Origin: Vreelandella neptunia
GTDB lineage: Bacteria; Pseudomonadota; Gammaproteobacteria; Pseudomonadales; Halomonadaceae
DNA length: 64,000 nt
Assembly: GCF_034479615.1 (NCBI RefSeq)
Contig: NZ_CP140255.1
Location: forward strand, 2,108,001-2,172,000
Direction: 5' to 3'
Position numbers and translations under genes: made by a program
The notes under the pieces: generated by a model
Databases searched by the model: none
Seen by the model: only the letters and a program-made list of their open reading frames with translations
What the model was told of the DNA's origin: nothing
Shown here: positions 17,912 to 27,586 of the stretch, piece after piece
Layout: every line of letters begins with the position of its first letter
Numbering within the stretch: the stretch's first letter is position 1

Positions 17912-19930
17912 TTACGCAGCAGAGGCGCTTTGCGTACGCCGATGGTGGCGCTGGCTTAAGCGTGCCATCAACACGCCGGGCACTAGTGCAGCAAGCGCAA
18001 GGCCGATCAGTTCCCACTGGCTAAGGGGGATCATTCCACCGCCAGGCAGTGCCAGTAATAGTCCCGCGACCAGTACCAGGGCGCGAATAATGATCTCCTG
18101 CAGCGCGCCATAGCCCAGTCGCCCAACGCCCATCAAGTAGCCTTGCATGGCGGAGGCAAACAGAATGATGCCGAGCACGGCCTGGATAAACACGGCCACG
18201 ATCACCAGCGGTGCGCCCTGCATAATCAACGCCGGATTAAGCACAAAGAGGAAGGGGATAAAGTAGATCACGCTACCCAGTCGCATGGCCTGCAGACCCG
18301 TTTCCATGGGCCGGGCACCGGCCACGGTGGCGGCGGCAAAGGCACCCAGGGCGACCGGCGGAGTAATGAAACTCAGCATGCCCCAGTAAAGGATGAACAT
18401 ATGCACCGCCATGGGATCCAGCCCTCCGCCTTGAATCAGCGCGGGGGCTAGCGCAACGGCGAGGAAAATATAGGCGGCAGTCACGGTCATGCCAATGCCG
18501 AGCACGAAACTGGTCACGGCGCCCATAATCAGCAGTAGCGGCACGCTGCCACCGGCAATATTGATAAAGTCGTTAGCGATGGTGCCAGAAAGACCGGTCA
18601 TCGAAAGCGCACCGACCAGCATGCCCACGCCGGCCAAAATAGCGATCAGCTCGGCAAATAGCTTGGCGGCAGACGACAGCGTATCGGCCACGTCTTTCCA
18701 GCCCCAGCGGTTATGCTTGGAAAGCTGGTTCAGCACTAACAGCAGCGCGGTGGCGTAAAAAGGCGCTACGGCTTCGCGCTGCATAATCAGCAGCATCCAG
18801 ACTAATAACGCGAAGACAAAAATAAAGTACCAACCCTCTTTTATGGTTTGCCAAAGCGAAGGCAGCTCAACGGCGGGTAGGCCTTTAATATCGTGGCGCG
18901 CAGCGTAGGCATCAATCTGAATAAACAGACCCAGGAAATACAGAATCGAAGGAATGACGGCGGCCAGCGCCACAGCGGAGTAGGGGATGTCCAGAAACAT
19001 CGCCATGACAAAAGCAGTAGCACCCATAACAGGGGGCATCAATACACCGCCGGTTGAGGCGCAGGCTTCTACACCGCCGGCAAAGGAGCGGCTCATGCCG
19101 ATACGACGCATGGCGGGAATCGACAGCACGCCGGTGGTGAGTACGTTACTGATCACGCTGCCGCTCATGGAGCCCATCAGGCCACTGGAGAAAATCGACA
19201 CCTTAGCAGGGCCGCCCCGTACATGGCCCAGCAGCGCAAAGGCCAAATTAATAAAAAACTTACCGCCGCCGCTTTTCTGCAGCACGACACCAAACACCAA
19301 AAAGCCAATCACCAGGCCCGCGAATGCCTGCAGCGGCACCCCCATGATGCTTTCGGTACTCATGGTGTGGTACATGGCGGTTTGTTCAAGAGTTGAAGGA
19401 AACGCCTGGATAGGGCCGGGGACGATATCGGCCACCAGCGGATAGAGCGAGAATACCCCGGCAATAATCGCAATGGGTAAACCACCCGCCCGGCGTGCTG
19501 CTTCGATAATCAGCAGCCAGTAGGCGTAGCTTGCATAAATGGCGATTTCGGGTGCAGAAAAGGCCCAGCCGCGCTCCAAAATGGGCACTGCGTTGTAAAC
19601 AAAATAGCCGCCAACGATAAGTGTGATGGCGCTCAGCGTGTAGTCATACCAGGGAATGGGCTGCTCTTGTTGGCGACTGCGCATGGGCCAAAGCAAAAAC
19701 ACCAGCGGTAGCAGCAGCGCCACAACGGCGTAGTAGAACTGCGTCTCCAGACCCGTAACGAAAGTCAGTAAGCCAACGTTAAACAGATAATCCAGGGTCA
19801 TCGCCATCAAAATGACGGTGACCGTGGCGGGAATCCAGCGCAGCGCAGGAGGAAGCTGACGAATTTGGCTGATCTTTTCTTTAACCTGCTGATTATTGGC
19901 AGGCGAGGTATCTGTGGTCATGGGGGACAT
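17912..19930 (-). CDS. TRAP transporter fused permease (4TM + 12TM subunits)
   Basis: 672-residue inner-membrane protein uniting the small (DctQ-like, about residues 30-200) and large (DctM-like, about 200-620) subunits, the usual form in TAXI-type TRAP systems. The large subunit shows GLVIGFLVFGVVLQKSGGG, SGSVISNVLTTG and ITPPVALGAFAAATVAG. Uptake is driven by an ion gradient, probably Na+ in a halophile. The binding protein gene lies 42 bases upstream. The gene after it in the leftward unit is the hydratase at 16421, which ties the imported acid to the acyl-CoA pathway. Confidence 0.92.
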   Translation of the reverse strand: MSPMTTDTSPANNQQVKEKISQIRQLPPALRWIPATVTVILMAMTLDYLFNVGLLTFVTGLETQFYYAVVALLLPLVFLLWPMRSRQQEQPIPWYDYTLSAITLIVGGYFVYNAVPILERGWAFSAPEIAIYASYAYWLLIIEAARRAGGLPIAIIAGVFSLYPLVADIVPGPIQAFPSTLEQTAMYHTMSTESIMGVPLQAFAGLVIGFLVFGVVLQKSGGGKFFINLAFALLGHVRGGPAKVSIFSSGLMGSMSGSVISNVLTTGVLSIPAMRRIGMSRSFAGGVEACASTGGVLMPPVMGATAFVMAMFLDIPYSAVALAAVIPSILYFLGLFIQIDAYAARHDIKGLPAVELPSLWQTIKEGWYFIFVFALLVWMLLIMQREAVAPFYATALLLVLNQLSKHNRWGWKDVADTLSSAAKLFAELIAILAGVGMLVGALSMTGLSGTIANDFINIAGGSVPLLLIMGAVTSFVLGIGMTVTAAYIFLAVALAPALIQGGGLDPMAVHMFILYWGMLSFITPPVALGAFAAATVAGARPMETGLQAMRLGSVIYFIPFLFVLNPALIMQGAPLVIVAVFIQAVLGIILFASAMQGYLMGVGRLGYGALQEIIIRALVLVAGLLLALPGGGMIPLSQWELIGLALAALVPGVLMARLSQRHHRRTQSASAA

Positions 19931-19972
19931 CCGTCAATCAGCAGGGGGCGGCAAGTGCCGCCCCGTGGTGTA

Positions 19973-21133
19973 TCACTCGAAGATCGGTTCGAAACCGGCA
20001 TCGCTCAGCGCGGTGGCACGGGCTTCCATCCAGCCGGTAGTAAATGCCTCGTCCTCACTGGGTGCGTCCTGCATAAAACTTTCCCAGGCGGTTAGCAGCA
20101 CGTTCTGACGCTCAACGAGCTTGTCCTGATGAGCCTGCATTTCATCGGTCCATACGTCGATCTCTTTGTAGTACTCCACGACCGCATCGTGGAATGGCAC
20201 TACCCACTGAAGGTCTTGCTGTTCCAAGGCGTAGCCAAGCGCCCCTGGGGCGTTATCTTTATAGTCGTCGAAATTTTCCTGCATGGCCTTGATCAGGCCA
20301 TAAGCCACATTGTCGTCCAGGTCTTGGTTGGCAACTACGATGGGGTAAGGGTAGCTAGCGCTAGGCACCGGATTTTCGGCGCTGATGCCGCCTGCCCCAG
20401 AAGTGACTTCGTGAGGGCGGAAGTAAGGCGCCACCGCAGCCATACGCTCCCAGCCTGCTTCGTCGTTGGGGTCTAACACCGGCCAGCTAATGCCGCGGGG
20501 GCTACTGGCCAACTGCTGGGCAGGCGGGGTCACCGTTGTGGTAAAGGAGGCATCCACATCGCCAGCGATAATGCCGTCGAACGAGCGGCCATAGCCGGGG
20601 TAATCAACACGCTCTACGTCATCCCAGGTTAAACCGCCAAAGGCGAGGTACGCCTCTGTGCCTTTATTGAGCGCATCGTCGCCGCGGATATAGGCGATGC
20701 GTTTGCCCGCCAGGTCAGCGGGTGTTTCAACGTCCAAGTCGCCCGCAACCGCAAGGGAGAGGCCAAAAGAGGCGGTAGAAGTGGTAATCACGCGAAGTGG
20801 CTGAGGGCCCCAGTCACGGTCGGCAAACATCATTACACCTTCCGCGCCGTAGTAGCTGGCGATCCCGCAGGCGCAAAGGTCAACGCGGCCCTGCTTGAGC
20901 GGCGTCATGCGTGATACATCGTTATCACCCGGCAGAATACGTACAGACGAATCGTATTTGTTCTGCAGCATATTGCCGATGGCGACGGCTTGGGCATAGC
21001 CGCTTGAGTTGGTGCCATAAGCCGTCCAGGCCATGGTGCCGGGCAGTTCAATTTCACTGGCGTGGCTGACTGCTGCGCCGAGTAGCGATAGAGGTAAGGC
21101 GGCAATAAGTAGGCGTTGAGCGAAGGGGCGCAT
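19973..21133 (-). CDS. TAXI-family TRAP solute-binding protein
   Basis: 386-residue periplasmic protein with a clear signal peptide ending near SHASE (about residue 26). TAXI (TRAP-associated extracytoplasmic immunogenic) features: GTNSSGYAQAVAIGNML near 40, DLCACGIASYYGAEG near 90 and GKRIAYIRGDDALNKG near 143. It captures a small acid for the fused permease encoded just downstream. A candidate operator lies 83 bases before its start. Confidence 0.9.
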   Translation of the reverse strand: MRPFAQRLLIAALPLSLLGAAVSHASEIELPGTMAWTAYGTNSSGYAQAVAIGNMLQNKYDSSVRILPGDNDVSRMTPLKQGRVDLCACGIASYYGAEGVMMFADRDWGPQPLRVITTSTASFGLSLAVAGDLDVETPADLAGKRIAYIRGDDALNKGTEAYLAFGGLTWDDVERVDYPGYGRSFDGIIAGDVDASFTTTVTPPAQQLASSPRGISWPVLDPNDEAGWERMAAVAPYFRPHEVTSGAGGISAENPVPSASYPYPIVVANQDLDDNVAYGLIKAMQENFDDYKDNAPGALGYALEQQDLQWVVPFHDAVVEYYKEIDVWTDEMQAHQDKLVERQNVLLTAWESFMQDAPSEDEAFTTGWMEARATALSDAGFEPIFE

Positions 21134-21215
21134 TGGGATGCTCCTTTATTGTGGTTGTAGTGACGTTGATGGTGACGTTCAGTTACTGGTTATTTGATCG
21201 AATGTGTTTTGCTAT

Positions 21216-21232
21216 GCGGTATTGTATTTTGC
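21216..21232. promoter_or_regulatory. Candidate operator palindrome, site 4 (upstream of the TRAP operon)
   Basis: GTTTTGC-TAT-GCGGTAT; the left half and spacer equal site 2 and the right half is degenerate. A second half site, ATTTTGCTAA, lies at 21236-21245. Position is 83 bases before the TAXI gene start. Confidence 0.5.
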
Positions 21233-21320
21233 TAAATGGTCGAGTGATAGTAGAGAAGCCGCTGGGTGGCTGTCAATGCCGTTGTTAGCAGCGGTGCCCG
21301 TTGGTCAACAACAGGCATAA

Positions 21321-21346
21321 AAAAACCAGGCAAAAGCCTGGTTTTT
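21321..21346 (-). terminator. Terminator downstream of the SulP gene
   Basis: Perfect 11-base stem AAAAACCAGGC/GCCTGGTTTTT with loop AAAA, 26 bases past the end of the leftward SulP gene. The A tract on the plus strand gives a U tract in the leftward transcript. Confidence 0.9.
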
Positions 21347-21371
21347 CAGAGCGGTAGCGAGAGCAATACAG

Positions 21372-23072
21372 TTAAGAAAACTCACGCCAAGCGGCATAGG
21401 TGCTTAGAAATACCCGTCCGGTCAGTGCATCCAGAAAGTCACTCTTCTTTAGCTGATCCATTACTGGGCCTTTGACCTCGGATAAATGCAGTTTTACATC
21501 GGAGTCTTTTAAACGGGCGTTGATCGCATCCAGACTCTCTAGGGCTGAGGCATCGATCAGGTTAACCGCCGAACAGATCAGCACCACGTGCTCAAGTTCG
21601 GGGTGACTCGCCACCAGGTTATAAACGGTGTCTTCCAAATAGCGGGCATTGGCAAAATAGAGGCTCTCATCGATGCGCAGCAGGGCAACGGTATTGACCG
21701 TTTCGACATCGTGGCGGGTGGTGTTTCTAAAGTGTTCGGTGCCGGGCACGCGACCCACCAGGGCGCTGTGCGGGCGGCTGGTGCGGTACAAAAATAGCGC
21801 AATAGAGAGTGTCACACCGCTGATAATGCCAGCTTCAACGCCTTCGCACAGCGTTAGCAGAATCGTCACCGCCATGGCGGCAAAGTCGCTGCGGGAGTAG
21901 CGCCAGGTTTGGCGCAGCATGGGGATGTCCACCAGCGTCAAAATCGAAACGGTAATCGTCGCGGCCAGGGTCGCGATGGGCAGATAGTAGAGCCAACCGG
22001 TAAATGACAGGGTGACCAGCGCAATACCTAGTGCCGCAAAGGCACCGGCGGCAGGTGTTTGCGCCCCTGCATCGTAGTTAATAACGGTGCGGGACAATCC
22101 CCCGGTTACCGGCATGCCGCTGGAAAGTCCGGCGGCTAAATTGCTGGCGCCCAGGCCTACTAACTCCTGATTGGGGGATATGCGCTGGCGCCGTTTAGCG
22201 GCCAACATCTGGCCCATGGAGACCGACTCCACAAAGCCGACCAGGCTAATCAGCAGCGCTGGGATTAGCAGTGCCCGCCATAGCGAGTAGTCTGCCCAGG
22301 GAAAGCTCAACGCGGGTAAACCACCGGGAATGGATCCCACTACGTCAACGCCTCTATCGGCCAACTGCCAGTGCCAGGTCACCAGGGTGGTGATTACGAC
22401 TGCAAAGACCGGCCCCGCTTTGGCGATCAAGTCCGCCAGGGTGTTTGGCAGGCCCATCTTGTTCAGGGTGGCTTTACCTTTGCGTCGCATAGCTATCAAA
22501 AACAGCAGGGTTCCACTGCCGATCAGCAAAGTGGGTAAGTTAAAGGTGGTTAAGTTGGGCACCAGGGTGATAAGACGTTCCACCAGGGTAAAGCCACTAC
22601 TCTCTACCCCCAGTAAGCTGCCCAGTTGGCTGGCCGCGATCAAAATGCCCGACGCCGTTAAGAAGCCGGAGATAACCGGGTGGCTTAGAAAATTGCTGAA
22701 AAAGCCCATTTTCAGCAGCCCCATCACGACCAGCATGCCACCGGAAAGTAGTGACAGGATCAGCGCTGCCTGTAAATAGGTCTCCGTGCCCGTGGCTGCT
22801 ACTGAGGAGAGCGCGGCACCGGTCATCAGCGCGATAATTGCCACCGGCCCGACCGCGAGGGTTTTGCTGGTACCAAACAGGGTATAGAACAGTTGAGGCA
22901 GTATACTGGCGTAGAGGCCCACCACCGCGGGTAACCCGGCCAGCAGCGCATAGGCCAGCGATTGGGGAATGACCATCACGGTGACAATCAAGCCCGCCAA
23001 AAGATCGGCCCCCAATAGGCGTTTATGGTAGTGGGGGAGCCATGTCAGGATTGGCAAGTAGCGCTTTAGCAT
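21372..23072 (-). CDS. SulP (SLC26) family anion transporter
   Basis: Inner-membrane anion permease, 566 residues from the ATG at 23072; an in-frame TTG at 23105 is an alternative and neither has a strong ribosome site. The membrane domain includes GLIVTVMVIPQSLAYALLAG and the SulP signature region NLAAGLSSGMPVTGGLSRT. A cytoplasmic STAS domain follows (about 430-555, with VVLICSAVNLIDASALESLD). The family carries sulfate, bicarbonate or dicarboxylates; the substrate is not decidable here. Monocistronic, with its own terminator. Confidence 0.88.
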   Translation of the reverse strand: MLKRYLPILTWLPHYHKRLLGADLLAGLIVTVMVIPQSLAYALLAGLPAVVGLYASILPQLFYTLFGTSKTLAVGPVAIIALMTGAALSSVAATGTETYLQAALILSLLSGGMLVVMGLLKMGFFSNFLSHPVISGFLTASGILIAASQLGSLLGVESSGFTLVERLITLVPNLTTFNLPTLLIGSGTLLFLIAMRRKGKATLNKMGLPNTLADLIAKAGPVFAVVITTLVTWHWQLADRGVDVVGSIPGGLPALSFPWADYSLWRALLIPALLISLVGFVESVSMGQMLAAKRRQRISPNQELVGLGASNLAAGLSSGMPVTGGLSRTVINYDAGAQTPAAGAFAALGIALVTLSFTGWLYYLPIATLAATITVSILTLVDIPMLRQTWRYSRSDFAAMAVTILLTLCEGVEAGIISGVTLSIALFLYRTSRPHSALVGRVPGTEHFRNTTRHDVETVNTVALLRIDESLYFANARYLEDTVYNLVASHPELEHVVLICSAVNLIDASALESLDAINARLKDSDVKLHLSEVKGPVMDQLKKSDFLDALTGRVFLSTYAAWREFS

Positions 23073-23306
23073 GGGTTCCAGGTGTTGTAGAAGTGGCAGA
23101 ACCAAAAGAGTAAGGGATATTCCATTTCATTGCAGTGCTTATATTCATTTTCACTGCGGTAACCCAATGATGACCAAGCGCTTCCTTCCCCCAAAGTGCT
23201 ACTTCTTTCATAAGCGTTACACGCTAAGCTTAGCCGCGAAGGGGAGTTAATTCCTCAGAAGTGGTATTTTCGATACTTGATAATGTTAATAAAAAGAGTA
23301 CTGCTC

Positions 23307-24974
23307 ATGCGCTTACTGCGATTGTTAGTTCCGGTGCTGTTCGTGGCGCTTTCCATAGTGCTTGCCGCTCAGGGCGGCCACTGGCGTTACCTGGCGCTCC
23401 TGTTCGCCGCGATGGGCGGTGGTGCTATGCTGCTCAGTGCGCTGGAAGGCGTTTACCGAGCCGACCAACGTCACCTGGAGCAGAGTCGGTTTGGCTTTAA
23501 ACCGCTGCGTGATTACCGGTCGCTGCGTGCCATGGCCTACCGATTAATGAACCGCGCTAGTAGTACCGCGATTGCCTCGGCTGAAGTGTCGCACTACGCC
23601 GACCTGATGGATCAGCGTCTAACCAAACAAGAGACCATGGCCCGTGAAGCTTCATCGAGTATGACGGCCATTAATGCAGCCATTATGCAGGTGAGTGCCA
23701 GCGCCAGCCAAGTGGCGGCGCTGGCAGAGAGCGCCCGGGAAGCCAGTCATCACAACCATGCCGAGCTGGACGATATTATCCAGGACATGAGCGACGTCGC
23801 CGACCGCTCCAACCAAGCGCTGGAAATGCTGACCGCGCTGAACGATAAAATAGAGCGCGTTCGCAACGTTACCTCCATGATTGAGGGTATCGCCGAACAA
23901 ACCCATCTGCTGTCGCTCAATGCGTCAATTGAAGCGGCCCGAGCGGGCGAACACGGTCGAGGGTTTGCCGTCGTTGCTGGCGAAGTGCGCAACCTGGCGC
24001 TTAAGACCTCTACCGCGACGCAAAGTGTCGATGAGCTGGTTAAGGATATGCATCAGAGCGGCCAGTCGGTAGTCGACACCATTGGTGACTTAATGGCCCG
24101 TATCAGCGAACGCTCCAAGGGGCTGCAAGTGGTCGGCACCAGTCTGGGTACGATGACGCAGGAATTCGACCAGGTGCAGAGCGAAATCACCCGTGTTGCC
24201 GATGCCATGGAAAACACCCGTCAACATAGTCAAACCGTGGCGGACAGCCTGAGCCAGCTAGAAGATGATGTGGATGAAGGCAACCGAAATATGCACGATT
24301 TGGCTGAACAGGCCCGCGCATTGATGGAGGCTGCGGAAGGGGTCGATGGTGAACTGGCCCAGCAGCATTTAGAGGGCCGCCACCAACAGGTGTTTCACGC
24401 CGCACGATTAACCGCCGATAAGTTGGGTAAGCTGCTGGAGAAGGCGATTGCCAGTGGGGAGCTTTCAGGCACCCAGCTGTTCCAGCCCCACTATGAACAG
24501 ATTCCGGGTACGCAGCCGCCGCAATATAAAACCGGCTTTGATAGTTTCACCGATAGGTATCTGCCTGATCTGCAGGAGCCTTTGCTCACTCAGTTAGGCT
24601 TAAGCTATGCCATTGCCTGTGACCGTAAAGGCTATGTGCCGACCCATAACAAAGCGGTCAGCCTTGCGCCAACCGGTGACTACGCCCACGATTTAAAATT
24701 CTGCCGCAACAAGCGCATTTTCGATGACCCAACCGGCAGCCGCTGTGGCGCTCATGAAAAGCCGCTGCTGCTACAAACCTACAAGCGCGATACCGGCGAA
24801 ATCATGCACGACCTCTCAGTGCCGGTGTATGTGCAGGGTAAGCACTGGGGCGGCTTCCGGGTTGGCTACCAGCCTGAACGGGACACTGCATCGACGCCTA
24901 TGCTTGAAGCTGCTGCCGATGCTAGTGCATCATCGCCGCTGGCGCTAACTAGCCGCAGCGTAGCGCGGGCGTGA
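23307..24974 (+). CDS. methyl-accepting chemotaxis protein with C-terminal cytoplasmic sensor domain
   Basis: About 555 residues. Start taken at the ATG 23307 with AAAGAG 8 bases upstream; ATG 23283 is possible. Two closely spaced hydrophobic segments at the N-terminus leave almost no periplasmic loop. The signalling hairpin is clear: [34 protein letters not shown]. After it, about residues 365-530 form a separate soluble domain (with [15 protein letters not shown] and [13 protein letters not shown]) that looks like a Cache-type sensor in the cytoplasm. Such receptors are expected to sense an internal signal. The 3' end overlaps rarD on the other strand by 30 bases. Confidence 0.87.
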   Translation: MRLLRLLVPVLFVALSIVLAAQGGHWRYLALLFAAMGGGAMLLSALEGVYRADQRHLEQSRFGFKPLRDYRSLRAMAYRLMNRASSTAIASAEVSHYADLMDQRLTKQETMAREASSSMTAINAAIMQVSASASQVAALAESAREASHHNHAELDDIIQDMSDVADRSNQALEMLTALNDKIERVRNVTSMIEGIAEQTHLLSLNASIEAARAGEHGRGFAVVAGEVRNLALKTSTATQSVDELVKDMHQSGQSVVDTIGDLMARISERSKGLQVVGTSLGTMTQEFDQVQSEITRVADAMENTRQHSQTVADSLSQLEDDVDEGNRNMHDLAEQARALMEAAEGVDGELAQQHLEGRHQQVFHAARLTADKLGKLLEKAIASGELSGTQLFQPHYEQIPGTQPPQYKTGFDSFTDRYLPDLQEPLLTQLGLSYAIACDRKGYVPTHNKAVSLAPTGDYAHDLKFCRNKRIFDDPTGSRCGAHEKPLLLQTYKRDTGEIMHDLSVPVYVQGKHWGGFRVGYQPERDTASTPMLEAAADASASSPLALTSRSVARA

Positions 24975-25853
24975 CTGCCACGCCGACCAGGAATAAAGCG
25001 CGAGCCCGATCCAAATAAGCACGAACGTTGCCAACTGGATAACGCCCAGGGGCTCGCCGAAAACCGTTAGCGCGATGAGAAATTGGATACTGGGATTGAT
25101 GTACATAAGAAAGCCAATGGTCGCTAAGCGTAGCCGACGAGCCGCGCCAGCAAAAGCCATAAGCGGCAATGCGGTCAAGACACCGCTGGCGATTAGCAGA
25201 TTAGTGGTAGCTGTATTTTGCAAAAAGTGCGAACTGCCGTTCCAGCTTAACCAGGTCAAGGCGATCAGGGCGAGGGGAAATAGCAGCAGGGTTTCTACAA
25301 ACAGTCCTGATAAGCCGTCCAGCGGTACCTGCTTACGAAACAGGCCATAACTGCCGAAGCTTAACGCCAGTAGTAAACTAATCCAGGGCAGCTCGCCAAG
25401 CATCACGAACTGCACTGCAATGGCGACGCTGGCCAAGCCCAAGGCGACCAGCTGCAGCTTGGCCATCACTTCCCGCAGTACCAGCATGCCGAGCGCGACG
25501 TTCACTAAAGGCGTTAAGAAGTAGCCCAGGCTCGCTTGCAATACCTGCTTTGACTCCACCGCATAAATATAGATACCCCAGTTAAACCCAATCAATAGCG
25601 CGCAGGCTAACACCCGGCCAAGCCGCTTGGGTTCGCCTAATGCAGTGACAACGGGCGGCCAGCGGCGTAATAGGGTAATCAAACCGACTAAAAACAGACA
25701 CGCCCAAATGATCCGATGAATCAAAATTTCAAAGGCGGGAACGCCGTCGAATAGGGCAAAAAATAGCGGAAAGCAGCCCCACATGGTATAGGCGGTTAGC
25801 CCGAACATGACGCCTTTGACGGCAGCTGGATCGCGTGTTGGAGTAGGAAGCAT
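24945..25853 (-). CDS. rarD: RarD-type EamA transporter
   Basis: 302-residue protein with ten predicted membrane helices, close to E. coli RarD (296). Start at 25853 is chosen because GAGG lies about 5 bases upstream; longer starts would overlap the opposite-strand amidase promoter. Characteristic are [20 protein letters not shown] at the N-terminus, [29 protein letters not shown] cut by helices near 95-125, and [18 protein letters not shown] near 255. RarD was first linked to chloramphenicol sensitivity; its natural substrate is not settled. Confidence 0.9.
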   Translation of the reverse strand: MLPTPTRDPAAVKGVMFGLTAYTMWGCFPLFFALFDGVPAFEILIHRIIWACLFLVGLITLLRRWPPVVTALGEPKRLGRVLACALLIGFNWGIYIYAVESKQVLQASLGYFLTPLVNVALGMLVLREVMAKLQLVALGLASVAIAVQFVMLGELPWISLLLALSFGSYGLFRKQVPLDGLSGLFVETLLLFPLALIALTWLSWNGSSHFLQNTATTNLLIASGVLTALPLMAFAGAARRLRLATIGFLMYINPSIQFLIALTVFGEPLGVIQLATFVLIWIGLALYSWSAWQSRPRYAAAS

Positions 25854-25925
25854 AGCAGCCTCATTATTTAAAGATGCTAATCTAGCATAAACGTTGCCTT
25901 GAGACTGACGAATTGGAGGTGTTAA

Positions 25926-26738
25926 GTGAGTCAACTTAGGAACACGCTAGTGCAGTGCGATCTGCGCTGGGAAGACCCCCAGGCCAACCACACCCATCTT
26001 GAGAAGTTGCTGGGCGAGTTGGATAGCCGCGATACGGATCTTATTGTATTGCCGGAAATGTTTGCCACTGGCTTTACCATGAACTCCCGCGAAATGGCCC
26101 AGCCGATGGCCGAGAGCCAAAGCGTTGCCTGGCTACAGGCCCAGGCGAAGGCGCGTAACTGTGTGATGACCGGCAGCGTGGCGATTGAAGAGAACGGCGA
26201 GTTTTATAATCGCTTGATCTGGGCAACGCCGGAGGGGGAGTTAACCCACTACGACAAGCGCCACTTATTCCGTATGGCCGGGGAGCATGAGCGCTACGGT
26301 ATGGGCAGTGAGCGTAAAGTGGTAGAGCTTAATGGCTTTAAGCTGCTGCTGAGCGTTTGCTACGACCTGCGTTTTCCGGTGTGGATGCGCCAGCAGCCAG
26401 CAGAAGGGGAGCATTTCGAGTATGATGCGCTGCTGTGTATCGCCAACTGGCCAGCACCGCGTCGTCATCCATGGCGTACGCTGCTCCAGGCCCGCGCGGT
26501 AGAGAACCTAAGCTATGTAATTGGCGTTAATCGCGTTGGAGAAGATGCCAAAGGGCTTGCCTACAGCGGCGACTCCCTGTTGGTCGACTTCAAAGGCGAA
26601 CCGCTAATTGATAAACCTGCCCATACCCCGTTTATAGAGACGGGCACGCTGGATAAAACTGCCCTTGATGCTTTTCGTGAAAAATTTCCTGCCTGGCAAG
26701 ATGCCGACCACTTTAAGCTGCTGCCAGGAGTGGGTTAA
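25926..26738 (+). CDS. omega-amidase-like carbon-nitrogen hydrolase (YafV type)
   Basis: 270-residue nitrilase-superfamily enzyme. GTG start with GGAGG in front. The Glu-Lys-Cys triad is visible: Glu in VLPEMFATGF, Lys in HYDKRHLF, Cys in LLSVCYDLRFP. By similarity to YafV it hydrolyses alpha-ketoglutaramate and related omega-amides, a metabolite-repair role after transamination of glutamine or methionine salvage. Its TAA overlaps the ATG of rsuA by one base, so both are translated from one message. Confidence 0.87.
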   Translation: MSQLRNTLVQCDLRWEDPQANHTHLEKLLGELDSRDTDLIVLPEMFATGFTMNSREMAQPMAESQSVAWLQAQAKARNCVMTGSVAIEENGEFYNRLIWATPEGELTHYDKRHLFRMAGEHERYGMGSERKVVELNGFKLLLSVCYDLRFPVWMRQQPAEGEHFEYDALLCIANWPAPRRHPWRTLLQARAVENLSYVIGVNRVGEDAKGLAYSGDSLLVDFKGEPLIDKPAHTPFIETGTLDKTALDAFREKFPAWQDADHFKLLPGVG

Positions 26739-27445
26739 TGATGCGCCTTGATCGCTTTTTAAGTGAGACCACACCGTTAACCCGCAGCCTCGCCAAGCGG
26801 GCACTCAAAAATGGCGAAGTGACCCTGAACGGCGAGCCGATCAAACAGTCGGCGACCCAAATCGATACCGATAACGATGTAGTGGTACTCAACGGCGAGC
26901 GGTTGGCGCTGGTAGGGTTGCGCTACATTATGCTGCACAAGCCCGTCGACGTTGAATGTAACGCCCGCCGCGGTCTCTATCAAAGAGCAATCGATCTAAT
27001 CGATCTGCCCAAAGCTGATCGGTTACAGCCGGTAGGGCGGTTAGATGTGGATACCACGGGACTGCTGCTATTAACCGATGATGGTCAGTGGTCGCACCGC
27101 GTCACGTCACCACGCCATCGCTGTGCCAAGGTGTATATCGCCGAGCTGGCGGAACCGATGGAAGGCGCGACGGCGGAGTGGGCGATTGGCCAAGTCGCCG
27201 ATGGCCTGATGCTGGATGGAGAGGAGACCCCGACGCAGCCAGCAACACTGCGGCTGCTTTCGCCCACCCAGGCAGAGCTCACCATTACCGAAGGGCGCTA
27301 TCACCAGGTGAAGCGTATGTTTGCCGCCTTGGGCAATCACGTGAACTCACTGCACCGCAGCTCTATCGGTGACTTAGCTCTGGATGCCAACCTGGCGCCC
27401 GGCGAGTGGCGCGAATTAACCGCCGAGGAAATCGCGCTTTTCTGA
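26738..27445 (+). CDS. rsuA: 16S rRNA pseudouridine synthase, RsuA-like
   Basis: 235 residues. N-terminal S4 RNA-binding domain (MMRLDRFLSETTPLTRSLAKRAL and the following 40 residues), then the RsuA catalytic domain with the Asp motif PVGRLDVDTTGLLLLTDDG near 90-105 and the RNA-contacting GRYHQVKRMFAALGN. RsuA makes pseudouridine 516 in 16S rRNA. A very close family member (RluB/E/F type) is possible, but length and the N-terminus favour RsuA. Followed by a terminator. Confidence 0.88.
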   Translation: MMRLDRFLSETTPLTRSLAKRALKNGEVTLNGEPIKQSATQIDTDNDVVVLNGERLALVGLRYIMLHKPVDVECNARRGLYQRAIDLIDLPKADRLQPVGRLDVDTTGLLLLTDDGQWSHRVTSPRHRCAKVYIAELAEPMEGATAEWAIGQVADGLMLDGEETPTQPATLRLLSPTQAELTITEGRYHQVKRMFAALGNHVNSLHRSSIGDLALDANLAPGEWRELTAEEIALF

Positions 27446-27470
27446 GCAGCCCTTGTTTAAGGTTTCCATT

Positions 27471-27505
27471 AGCCGCTTCCCAAAAGGGTAAGCGGCTTTA
27501 TTTTA
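27471..27505 (+). terminator. Terminator after rsuA
   Basis: Stem AGCCGCTT-CCC paired with GGG-T-AAGCGGCT (one bulged T), loop AAAA, followed by TTATTTT; 26 bases past the rsuA stop. Confidence 0.85.
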
Positions 27506-27586
27506 TCTGTAGTTTTATACCGTTATATTTGATTTTGCAGACAGCAATGACCAGTATCGTGGCTTAATAAAGTTAGTCAATCAGAG

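Noticed and set aside
23073..23306. Small minus-strand open frame in the gap between the SulP and chemoreceptor genes
   Set aside because: No recognisable protein features; the region is more likely the divergent promoter area.
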